Below, one piece after another: positions 1-5,357 of a stretch of DNA of 11,779 nucleotides (position 1 is the stretch's first letter; every line of letters starts with the position of its first letter). Location of the stretch: the NCBI GenBank assembly GCA_002482415.1, contig DLFY01000098.1, positions 1 through 11,779 on the forward strand, written 5' to 3'. The position numbers and the translations under genes are program-made. Origin of the DNA: Phycisphaerales bacterium UBA7708. GTDB lineage: Bacteria > Planctomycetota > Phycisphaerae > Sedimentisphaerales > Anaerohalosphaeraceae. Under the pieces are notes generated by a model. The model saw only the letters and a program-made list of their open reading frames with translations. It did no database searches and was not told where the DNA came from.

Positions 1-84
1 AACTGGAGAGCCGTGTGCGGGAAATCCGCCAGCACGGTTCGGAGGGGGGGGTAATGCAAATCAATGCGTTATCCCTACCCCTAT
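1..84 (+). mobile_element. Group II intron, 3' end (domains V and VI)
   Basis: This is the catalytic 3' end of a group II self-splicing intron; the 5' part and any reverse transcriptase/maturase ORF lie left of the window. Domain V is at 8-40: GAGCCGTG (8-15) pairs with CACGGTTC (33-40), including the catalytic AGC at 9-11. The upper stem GCGG (17-20) pairs with CCGC (26-29) around a GAAAT loop, with a CA bulge at 30-31. Domain VI follows: a G-run at 44-51 pairs with CCC TA CCCC (73-81), and TAATGC (52-57) pairs with GCGTTA (66-71). A77 is left as the branch-point adenosine. The intron would end ...CTAT at about 84, which puts A77 the expected 7-8 bases from the 3' splice site and matches the AY end rule. 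The class cannot be settled from this fragment. The exact 3' boundary is inferred. Confidence 0.88.
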
Positions 85-93
85 TGAAACTGA

Positions 94-110
94 TGATCCC
101 TTCGGGATCA
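94..110 (-). terminator. Hairpin downstream of the radical SAM operon, possible weak terminator
   Basis: TGATCCC (94-100) and GGGATCA (104-110) form a perfect 7-bp stem with a 3-base loop. It lies about 46 bases past the stop codon of the radical SAM gene on the minus strand, so it could end that transcript. No clear U-run follows, so termination is only a suggestion. The end of the group II intron lies 9 bases further on. Confidence 0.35.
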
Positions 111-156
111 GAATAACACACTGTTTCCCACAGAGCCAATTCCTATTTGTGATAGC

Positions 157-1236
157 TTAGACGAGGGCGGGGTCCGGGGCTTTGAGGTCGTTTCCGAGAA
201 TATGAGCCGCTTCGCGGCAGCCGCCATCACAGTGCGGATTCAGATTGCATCCTGCACACATCTGCGGCAGATAGTCTTTCTGGACGAATTGCTTCCAGTA
301 GGGATGGGTTTTCAATTGCTCGAGCTGGTCGATGTGATTGAGGCGGATGGGGGAATGATTGCAGACCCGCGTGAAGCCGGAAGGATCAATGACAAAAAAA
401 TCACGGGCCGCCGAACAGCGGCTTGCCACCTGGAGATTTTTATACTTATCGGCGTCAAAAACACACTTGGGCAGCTCTGTTCCGACGTGGCCTCTGCGAT
501 TGGCCTCTTTCAAAACCGATTCGGCGATATCCAGCATCTCGGGGATTTGCCGGCGGCTCAGATTTAATTCGTCTGCATAGCGCAGGCCGCGTCCGCCGGG
601 TAGAAAGCGGTTCATCAGGAGGTCATCGGCCCCGGCAATCAGGGCGTGGGCGATGGTTTCGTAAAGCTCGTGGATATTCCGGCCGGTGACAGTCACGCCG
701 ACGGTGGTTTCGATGCCCTTGTCTTTGGCCTTTTTGAATCCATCGAGAATTTTGTGCGGATCGCCGCCGTTGGTATGATACGTGAATGTTTTCAGGCCCG
801 GCAGCGACAGGCTCAGATGGATTTGATGTTTGGCGCATAGGTCCAGAATCCGGTTGTCGAGGATCTTGCCGTTGGTCAGTAGGAATAATTTCGGTGGGGC
901 GGAGCGGCTGACCAGTTGGCCGTTTTGGGACTCGATGTGTTCGGTGGTGCAGCCGGCGGCATGGACGAGGATATCTTCGATATGTTCCTTGAGCAGCGGC
1001 TCGCCGCCGGTGAAGGCGATATTGACGACGCCCATGGTGCACAGGCGCGAGATCAGGATTTTCCACTGGTTTGCGGACATTTCCGTCCGGATATCAAACG
1101 TCCCCCGGTCGTCGAACCACGGGCAGGAACAGAACAGGCACCCGTGATTGCAGCGGTAGGTCATCTCCAATACGGCAGTGGATGGCAGAAACGAAGGGGC
1201 CAGTCGTGAAAAGCTGCTGTTGTCGTTATTGGGCAT
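157..1236 (-). CDS. Radical SAM/SPASM domain protein, candidate peptide maturase
   Basis: This is a radical SAM enzyme with a C-terminal SPASM domain, 359 residues from the preferred ATG at 1236. The SAM-cluster motif CNHGCLFC (CX3CX2C) places Cys at 29, 33 and 36. GGEPL at 77-81 is the SAM-binding glycine motif. The SPASM part matches CX12GX4C (C274, C292) followed by CX2CX5CX3C (C327, C330, C336, C340), which normally binds auxiliary 4Fe-4S clusters. The usual last SPASM cysteine is absent: the 19-residue tail has none. A TTG at 1248 also opens the frame, but AGGAG abuts it directly, whereas that same AGGAG sits 12 bases before the ATG. The gene overlaps the upstream lipoprotein gene by 11 bases, so the two should be translationally coupled. 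SPASM enzymes commonly modify peptides (PqqE, sactipeptide and cyclophane maturases); others work on small molecules or protein partners. The substrate is not proven. The small ORF at 1889-1990 is the obvious candidate. Confidence 0.9.
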   Translation of the reverse strand: MPNNDNSSFSRLAPSFLPSTAVLEMTYRCNHGCLFCSCPWFDDRGTFDIRTEMSANQWKILISRLCTMGVVNIAFTGGEPLLKEHIEDILVHAAGCTTEHIESQNGQLVSRSAPPKLFLLTNGKILDNRILDLCAKHQIHLSLSLPGLKTFTYHTNGGDPHKILDGFKKAKDKGIETTVGVTVTGRNIHELYETIAHALIAGADDLLMNRFLPGGRGLRYADELNLSRRQIPEMLDIAESVLKEANRRGHVGTELPKCVFDADKYKNLQVASRCSAARDFFVIDPSGFTRVCNHSPIRLNHIDQLEQLKTHPYWKQFVQKDYLPQMCAGCNLNPHCDGGCREAAHILGNDLKAPDPALV

Positions 1237-1885
1237 TGTTGATTTCAACTCCTACTATTTTTTCAAGCTGCTCAAGGTGGTCTTTGACGGCGACATCATC
1301 CATTCCATCGTTGTATTTTTTATGGCCTTTCAGAAAGTGAATTAACAAATCCAAATCCTGGCTGGTTACACCTTCGTACCGATGGTCTTTTTGCATTTCG
1401 GGGTAATGGATAATCAAGATTAAACTTGGGGTTTCAATGTCGGGACTACAGTGTTTGCAGAACTGCGATTCATCCAGTTCGACGGACAGTTTGGGGACTT
1501 GTTTTATTTTTCGTCTGCAGGCATCCAATTCATAGGTCAGCGCAGAGATTGCTTTGCCATTATAAATGATTTCCTTATTTAAAGGACTTTGTTTTTGGCT
1601 GTAATGCTGTGTTCTTGAACCGCACTTGGGACAAACATATTCAGCGTACTGAGGAGGAAGTGCAATGCTGTAGCACATTGCGCCAGGGGCTTGTATTTTG
1701 GGTCTTGTGGATTGTGCGATTTTCTGAAGCTGCTGCCTGATCTGCTCCTGTGATAAAAATCCTCTGGATGAGACCGTTGTTACAGTGACTCCGGCAGAAT
1801 TGGGATCAGAGGGAATTTCTTTCCTGCAGCTTGCAGTCAGAAATATTAAACCGAGCAGGGTTATCGTTAAAAGCATGTAAGACAT
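1226..1885 (-). CDS. Putative Cys-rich lipoprotein coupled to the radical SAM gene
   Basis: I do not recognise this 219-residue family. Residues 4-16 are a hydrophobic helix leading to LTASC, which approximates a lipobox with Cys20 as the lipidated residue (Leu is at -4 rather than -3). This suggests a short lipoprotein signal and anchoring on the outer face of a membrane. The mature part has two CX2C pairs, VCPKCG (C85, C88) and FCKHC (C143, C146), which could form a split zinc ribbon or bind another metal. Single Cys residues are at 71 and 123. The C-terminal third looks soluble and alpha/beta. The start is well supported by AAGGAG at 1893-1898, 7 bases before ATG. The upstream 33-residue ORF stops inside or next to that site, and the downstream radical SAM gene overlaps by 11 bases, so all three probably form one transcript. 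A partner, acceptor or substrate role is inference. Confidence 0.8.
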   Translation of the reverse strand: MSYMLLTITLLGLIFLTASCRKEIPSDPNSAGVTVTTVSSRGFLSQEQIRQQLQKIAQSTRPKIQAPGAMCYSIALPPQYAEYVCPKCGSRTQHYSQKQSPLNKEIIYNGKAISALTYELDACRRKIKQVPKLSVELDESQFCKHCSPDIETPSLILIIHYPEMQKDHRYEGVTSQDLDLLIHFLKGHKKYNDGMDDVAVKDHLEQLEKIVGVEINNAQ

Positions 1886-1888
1886 GGC

Positions 1889-1990
1889 TCAACTCCTTGT
1901 TTGGGGTGTTTGATCTGGTGCGGCGATGCTGTAATGGCCTCCGGCCCGCAGGCGAATTGCGGCTTTTGTCAATGCAATCAAATAATACAT
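1889..1990 (-). CDS. Small 33-residue peptide, candidate radical SAM substrate
   Basis: This is a short ORF directly upstream of the lipoprotein and radical SAM genes. It starts with ATG (1990-1988), preceded by an AGGAAGGA Shine-Dalgarno at 1994-2001, one of the best in this region. It ends with TGA at 1889-1891, overlapping the end of the next gene's AAGGAG region. The N-terminal half is hydrophobic then basic (Tyr2-Tyr3, Leu, Ile, Lys9, Arg13, Arg15). A Gly17-Gly18 pair follows, then a C-terminal stretch beginning HYSIAAPDQ and rich in Pro, Gln and Thr. The GG could mark a leader/core junction with a 15-residue core, and it contains no Cys. The central codons are GC-rich although the flanking intergenic DNA is AT-rich. 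An in-frame TAA at 2012-2014 rules out a longer form from an upstream ATG. Alternatives are a regulatory leader peptide or a chance ORF; its function is not known. Confidence 0.6.
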   Translation of the reverse strand: MYYLIALTKAAIRLRAGGHYSIAAPDQTPQTRS

Positions 1991-2056
1991 AAGTCCTTCC
2001 TGGATAAAATGTTATATTGCAGACGGCATGTCATCGAAATAATCCATCTGCTCTTC

Positions 2057-2085
2057 AGTATATTATTGTGACACCTGAAAATCGA
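2057..2085 (-). promoter_or_regulatory. Possible promoter with a small inverted repeat, upstream of the peptide operon
   Basis: On the minus strand TATACT (2057-2062) is a fair -10 box, 17 bases downstream of a poor -35 box, TCGATT (2080-2085). An inverted repeat CTGAAA / TTTCAG (arms 2091-2096 and 2075-2080, 10-base gap) overlaps the -35 and could be an operator. Both are weak matches, reported because a promoter is expected in this gap. Confidence 0.25.
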
Positions 2086-2125
2086 GAAAGTTTCAGTGGG
2101 AAGACAGAATTTTACACCAATCTTA

Positions 2126-2152
2126 CACGATCTATGATTTTTTAGGATCGTG
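2126..2152 (-). terminator. Inverted repeat after the Sel1-repeat gene
   Basis: CACGATC (2126-2132) and GATCGTG (2146-2152) are perfect 7-bp arms around a 13-base loop. The repeat starts about 21 bases past the stop codon of the Sel1 gene on the minus strand, a normal place for a terminator. It lacks a clean U-tract, so it may instead be a stabilising 3' hairpin. Confidence 0.35.
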
Positions 2153-2173
2153 GCAATTCATGCATTGTTTAGC

Positions 2174-2779
2174 TCATGAGGTGGATTTGCTCTTTAGTTT
2201 CAATCGTTTGACTTTTTCTTTTGCGTCTTTGTGCCCGCCCTGGGCGGCCTTTATGAGCCAATGTCGGCTCCATCGGTCGGACTTGCTTACCCCAACTCCA
2301 TCCTGGTAGCACAGCGATAAATTCCATTGTGCTTTTGGGTCGCCTTTGATGGCGGCCATTTTGTAATATTTTACGGCCAGCTTGTAATTCTTCTTTAACC
2401 CCTGGCCTTCATGATAGGCATATCCGAGGTCACGCAGGGCATGGGGATCTCCCTGATGTGCAGCTTGTTTTAACCATAGGATTGCTTTTTTTAGATTCTT
2501 TGTTGTGCCCTGACCGTCACGATACATCATATACACATTGTATTGTGCTACGGCTTCTCCTGATTCGGCGGCATGGAGATAATATTCAAGGGCCTTTTTT
2601 CGATTGGCTTTTGTGCCGCAGCCGAAGTCGTAACAGAGGCCGGTATAGTAAAAAGAGTCCATGCAGCCTTCATCAGCCAGTGCTTTCCAGATTTTGAAGG
2701 CAAGTGCCCACTTTCCGTTGATGAAAGCCAATTTGCAGGCTTTCTGATAGCTTTGGTCTTTTGATTTTTTTGAATCCAT
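2174..2779 (-). CDS. Sel1-like repeat protein
   Basis: This is a 201-residue alpha-solenoid protein made of Sel1-like (SLR/TPR-related) repeats of about 36 residues. After a basic N-terminus there are four full repeats starting near residues 23, 61, 97 and 133, and a fifth partial one near 169. The repeats carry the typical signatures, such as AAESGEAVAQYNVYMMYRDG and AAHQGDPHALRDLGYAYHEG. There is no signal peptide, so it is probably cytoplasmic. Sel1 repeats are protein-binding scaffolds; the partner cannot be told from sequence. The start ATG at 2779 has only a poor Shine-Dalgarno upstream, but it sits just ahead of the first repeat and no better start is visible. The C-terminus is a Lys/Ser-rich tail. 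It shares strand with the radical SAM operon but is separated from it by an inverted repeat and the peptide gene, so it is probably a separate unit. Confidence 0.85.
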   Translation of the reverse strand: MDSKKSKDQSYQKACKLAFINGKWALAFKIWKALADEGCMDSFYYTGLCYDFGCGTKANRKKALEYYLHAAESGEAVAQYNVYMMYRDGQGTTKNLKKAILWLKQAAHQGDPHALRDLGYAYHEGQGLKKNYKLAVKYYKMAAIKGDPKAQWNLSLCYQDGVGVSKSDRWSRHWLIKAAQGGHKDAKEKVKRLKLKSKSTS

Positions 2780-2875
2780 GGTTTAATCCAAATCAAATTC
2801 AGTTTGCAGAAATTATGATGAGCCTTGCATAAGGAAATATGACTCCCTTCATCTATTGGAAACTATTCTTGGGAA

Positions 2876-4159
2876 TTAATCAGAAGCTTCTTTTGATAAA
2901 GTTTTTAGACCTTTTTTGTCTATTCGGAGTTCACCTCCTCCAGGAATAGGTATCTTGGCTTCTGCGGATACATTGAGTAGGGTCTTAGCTATTTTTTCAT
3001 AAGGATGTTCTGTTGGTGTTACAGAATTTCTGTCACTAAACAGATTACGGCTTAATGTGTCTAAGAGCTCTCTGGGGATTTCTACTCCTGCAGCAGTTGC
3101 TTCTTTCCATTCTAAAGCCATCTCTACAATCCAACTGGCGCGATCAATATCTAATTCTAATCGTTTAAGACGAAATTCTTCATCTGCATGTAGTTGTGCC
3201 CAACGGTCTATCCATTTTATGTAAAATATAGATGTGACAATAAATGAAATGGTTAGGATTGAAAGCTCAATTATTGGGAAGATATTATTGAAAACAGTTC
3301 CTTTCGATGTATCAGTGTTGCCCGTTGCTTTTTCAAGAAGCAGAATTATCATACTCAAAAGGAATGTTAATAAAATCACAAAAACACCATGAACAGGCCA
3401 TCTTTTTTGTGTAGTTGAGGGAGTGAGCGTAAATTTAATACTTCGTTCTTTCAGTTCTTTTTTTATGTCATTCCGCAAGTCTCTTCTTACATGACAATTG
3501 TCTCGATCGTCAATACGTTTTTCTCTTTCATCTAATGCTTTTTTTCTCTCGTCATGTTTTTTAAGAAGCTGGTCTTCTTGTTTTGTTAGTTCCGATTGTG
3601 CTTCGTCAAATTTCTGATTTAAAACCGTTTCCTTTTTAGCATATTCTGCATCAAGTTTTCTTCTGTATGCCTCATTTTCCTCGATCAATCTTTGCGATAA
3701 TCCCTCGAGTCTTAGAAGAGCTTGCTCTCTTGTTGAGAATAATTCGCCAAGTGCAGGCCCTATGGTTTCTTTTAAATTTTGAACAGGGTTATAAAAGGTG
3801 AAATATCTTTGTAATGTGTTTAGAGTGTATATTGAATAAAGGAAATCATTGTTATTCAACTCTATTGTAATGTTATCATAGTGGTCTTTTCTGTCATAAG
3901 TAATATGAGGGATGAAATTTTTTGTATTTCCATTGGGTTCTGAGTTTCGAAAAGATATGCTTTTTATTGAAAAATTATCTTGTTTGATTGAATCGTATTC
4001 TTTGTTTGTGATTAAATCGTTGGGCGAATATTTCATATTCGCAAGCTCGGTGTTTATATGAATATGTCCATTTATTTTGAAATCTGAACAAATCGCGACA
4101 AGGTTGCTTATAATATCTTTATCGGTTTGTCGTATTACGATATGCGTTGATATAGCCAT
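2876..4159 (-). CDS. Unrecognised coiled-coil protein with two membrane helices
   Basis: I do not recognise this 427-residue protein. Residues 1-130 form an Asn- and Ile-rich globular part with no signal peptide. Residues about 140-240 are a long, highly charged coiled coil (runs of Glu/Lys/Arg such as KKALDEREKRIDDRD). Two hydrophobic helices follow at about 257-276 and 292-314, separated by a short loop. This predicts a hairpin membrane anchor with both termini in the cytoplasm. The C-terminal 110 residues are soluble and include a Pro-Gly-Gly-Gly turn near 406-409. The start is supported by AAGGGG at 4166-4171, 6 bases before ATG. The gene is strikingly AT-rich in codon use compared with the mtaB and pil genes, suggesting horizontal acquisition. 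A sensor or defence-type membrane protein is possible by architecture alone, but I have no family evidence. Confidence 0.8.
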   Translation of the reverse strand: MAISTHIVIRQTDKDIISNLVAICSDFKINGHIHINTELANMKYSPNDLITNKEYDSIKQDNFSIKSISFRNSEPNGNTKNFIPHITYDRKDHYDNITIELNNNDFLYSIYTLNTLQRYFTFYNPVQNLKETIGPALGELFSTREQALLRLEGLSQRLIEENEAYRRKLDAEYAKKETVLNQKFDEAQSELTKQEDQLLKKHDERKKALDEREKRIDDRDNCHVRRDLRNDIKKELKERSIKFTLTPSTTQKRWPVHGVFVILLTFLLSMIILLLEKATGNTDTSKGTVFNNIFPIIELSILTISFIVTSIFYIKWIDRWAQLHADEEFRLKRLELDIDRASWIVEMALEWKEATAAGVEIPRELLDTLSRNLFSDRNSVTPTEHPYEKIAKTLLNVSAEAKIPIPGGGELRIDKKGLKTLSKEASD

Positions 4160-4192
4160 GAGTGACCCCTTATGAAAAATAAATTTAAGACT

Positions 4193-4228
4193 ATTTCAAT
4201 TAAATTCGTGTTTATGACAGATTGAAAT
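4193..4228 (-). other. Inverted repeat in the leader of the coiled-coil gene
   Basis: ATTTCAAT (4193-4200) and ATTGAAAT (4221-4228) are perfect 8-base arms around a 20-base spacer. The repeat lies between the predicted promoter and the Shine-Dalgarno of the 427-residue protein gene. It could be an operator or an mRNA stem. The DNA is very AT-rich, so chance is possible. Confidence 0.3.
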
Positions 4229-4281
4229 TATTGAATCCTTCACCAAGCATCCCTTTGGTATTTTCATTTTGGTTTTGGGGA

Positions 4282-4309
4282 ATTATACCATATTATGTGG
4301 AGAATTCAA
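4282..4309 (-). promoter_or_regulatory. Sigma-70-type promoter for the coiled-coil protein gene
   Basis: On the minus strand TTGAAT (4304-4309) and a perfect TATAAT (4282-4287) are separated by 16 bases. Transcription would start near 4275, giving a leader of about 115 bases before the ATG at 4159. The -10 box overlaps the stop codon of the small ORF at 4283-4480. It is the best promoter match in the window. Confidence 0.5.
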
Positions 4310-4480
4310 GGGGATAGAAATATATCCCATAAAAAAATGTTCAGGATTATCTTGCTCAATTTTGTATATTGCCGATTGTATGTAATGCAGTGTTTCAGTT
4401 GTCCGATTTTTTCGGACAGTTGATTTGAACCAAGTATTCACTTGTTTTAATAGCTGAAGACGACAATTGAATGTAACCAT
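4283..4480 (-). CDS. Doubtful small hypothetical protein, 65 residues
   Basis: This is an AT-rich ORF of 65 codons from ATG at 4480, preceded by GAGG about 6 bases upstream. A longer form from GTG at 4516 (77 codons) is possible, but that start lies inside a 25-base palindrome with no properly spaced Shine-Dalgarno. The product is basic, with aromatic and Asn/Thr-rich stretches, and has no signal peptide or membrane helix. I recognise no domain. It contains a strong hairpin at 4400-4418, and its 3' end overlaps the promoter of the next gene, both of which argue against a conserved protein. It could equally be non-coding spacer between the coiled-coil gene and the PEP-CTERM gene. Confidence 0.3.
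   Translation of the reverse strand: MVTFNCRLQLLKQVNTWFKSTVRKNRTTETLHYIQSAIYKIEQDNPEHFFMGYISIPLNSPHNMV
4400..4418. repeat. Perfect 7-bp hairpin with 5-base A/T loop
   Basis: TGTCCGA (4400-4406), TTTTT, TCGGACA (4412-4418). It is GC-richer than the surrounding DNA and could form a stable stem on either strand. It lies inside the doubtful 65-codon ORF and has no U-run next to it. Confidence 0.45.
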
Positions 4481-4495
4481 AAAGTGCCTCAGTGA

Positions 4496-4520
4496 GGGTG
4501 GGTACAAATTGTACACACCC
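4496..4520. repeat. 25-base imperfect palindrome
   Basis: The arms are GGGTG-G-GTACAA and TTGTAC-A-CACCC around a single central A at 4508. Eleven of twelve arm positions pair; only 4501/4515 mismatch. It lies about 28 bases downstream of the PEP-CTERM gene's stop codon on the minus strand and just upstream of the small ORF. It could be a transcription terminator stem or a dimeric regulator site. Together with the palindrome at 4531-4544 it makes this short gap unusually symmetric. Confidence 0.5.
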
Positions 4521-4530
4521 TTGGAATCTA

Positions 4531-4544
4531 AGGATTAAAATCCT
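4531..4544. repeat. 14-base palindrome next to the PEP-CTERM stop codon
   Basis: AGGATT-AA-AATCCT is a perfect 6-base inverted repeat with a 2-base centre, 3 bases past the PEP-CTERM stop codon on the minus strand. It is too tight to be a good hairpin. An operator or chance are both possible. Confidence 0.35.
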
Positions 4545-4547
4545 GAC

Positions 4548-5261
4548 TTAAGGTTCTTGGCTGGATTTTAGTTGTTTTCGTCGGAGCAAGACGGCGGACA
4601 GGAGGAACAGGGTCAGGGTTGCCGGTTCGGGGATGATCTGGAGATAGGGAGCGTGGCCGGCGGGGTCTTCGGACATGCCGATGAGGATGTCAGACGTGTC
4701 GCTCCATTCGGCCAAATCGGCCTGGATGCTGAATCGAATCCAGGGGTATGACTTCTGTGCGGCCTGCCGGAGGAGGAGGGTGATGTCGATGGTGATCCAG
4801 TGGGGCTGCCAGTCGGAGGTGTCGGGGGCTTGAAAGAGGGTGATGAGGCCGTCCCGATCCGTGCTGTCCACCTGGCCGTTGCCGGCGGTGTGGAATCCAA
4901 AGACGGTAAATCCGGATACCTCCGCGGTGGTGAAGGTCGATTGGTAGAAATACAGAGTCAGCGTAGCCTGCTGGATGTCGGCCTGGCTGTACTGGGCGAT
5001 GGGGAATTCAATCACGGCGCGTTGGGAGGCAAAGTTTGTGATGCGTTCGGGCAGAACGTGTTCGGACAGATAGGCCGTCTGGCAGTGGGTCTGGTAGGTG
5101 GTTTCGTCAACGTACTCGGGGATGATGCCGAGGCTGTCATACCAGCCCCAGCGATAGATGGTGCCGTTGGCGGTTGACGGGCTGTAGAGGATATCTGCAA
5201 AAGCGGGCTGCGACATGACCATAACAACAATACTGAGCGTTAAAGACAGAATCGTTCTCAT
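4548..5261 (-). CDS. Secreted PEP-CTERM sorting domain protein (DNRLRE-like)
   Basis: This is a 237-residue exported surface protein. The start is placed at ATG 5261, preceded by GAGGAG with a 6-base gap. It begins a clean Sec signal peptide (MRTILSLTLSIVV...) with predicted cleavage after AFA at residue 22. An upstream in-frame start at 5327 would bury the signal behind 22 polar residues. The mature part resembles the DNRLRE-type beta-sandwich of planctomycete proteins, including QRAVIEFPI and an ATLTLYFY strand. Near residue 211 a PEP motif is followed by a hydrophobic helix and RRK (PEPATLTLFLLSAVLLRRKQ), the PEP-CTERM sorting signal. An exosortase, encoded elsewhere, is expected to recognise it and link export to an exopolysaccharide-rich surface. 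Cys residues are scarce. The specific function is unknown. The downstream palindromes may end its transcript. Confidence 0.88.
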   Translation of the reverse strand: MRTILSLTLSIVVMVMSQPAFADILYSPSTANGTIYRWGWYDSLGIIPEYVDETTYQTHCQTAYLSEHVLPERITNFASQRAVIEFPIAQYSQADIQQATLTLYFYQSTFTTAEVSGFTVFGFHTAGNGQVDSTDRDGLITLFQAPDTSDWQPHWITIDITLLLRQAAQKSYPWIRFSIQADLAEWSDTSDILIGMSEDPAGHAPYLQIIPEPATLTLFLLSAVLLRRKQLKSSQEP

Positions 5262-5311
5262 ATTACTCTCCTCGAATAAAAACCTCCTATTTCCCAAAAA
5301 ACGATGAAAAT

Positions 5312-5340
5312 AGTGTACAACAATCACTTAGCAAGCACAA
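5312..5340 (-). promoter_or_regulatory. Possible promoter of the PEP-CTERM gene
   Basis: On the minus strand TTGTGC (5335-5340) and TACACT (5312-5317) are separated by 17 bases. Transcription would start near 5305, about 44 bases before the ATG at 5261. A TAGGAGG sequence at 5283-5289 lies in this leader in addition to the proper Shine-Dalgarno. Confidence 0.35.
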
Positions 5341-5357
5341 GAGAATTTTTGTCAAAA

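Noticed and set aside
94..110. The hairpin as insertion target of a class C group II intron
   Set aside because: Class C introns have the stem in the 5' exon. This stem lies in the 3' exon relative to the plus-strand intron.
1889..1990. Assignment of the small peptide to the His-Xaa-Ser (Hxs) system because of HYS
   Set aside because: There is only one His-Xaa-Ser triplet, no repeats, and no second radical SAM or HxsD-like gene nearby, so the class is not supported.
2012..2047. Eleven-codon ORF (MDYFDDMPSAI) just upstream of the 33-residue peptide gene
   Set aside because: It is very short and its ribosome site is weak. It may be a leader ORF but cannot be separated from chance.
4800..5177. 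Plus-strand ORF of 125 codons opposite the PEP-CTERM gene
   Set aside because: It is antisense to a gene with a signal peptide and a PEP-CTERM signal. The Gly/Val-rich translation is typical of a shadow frame.
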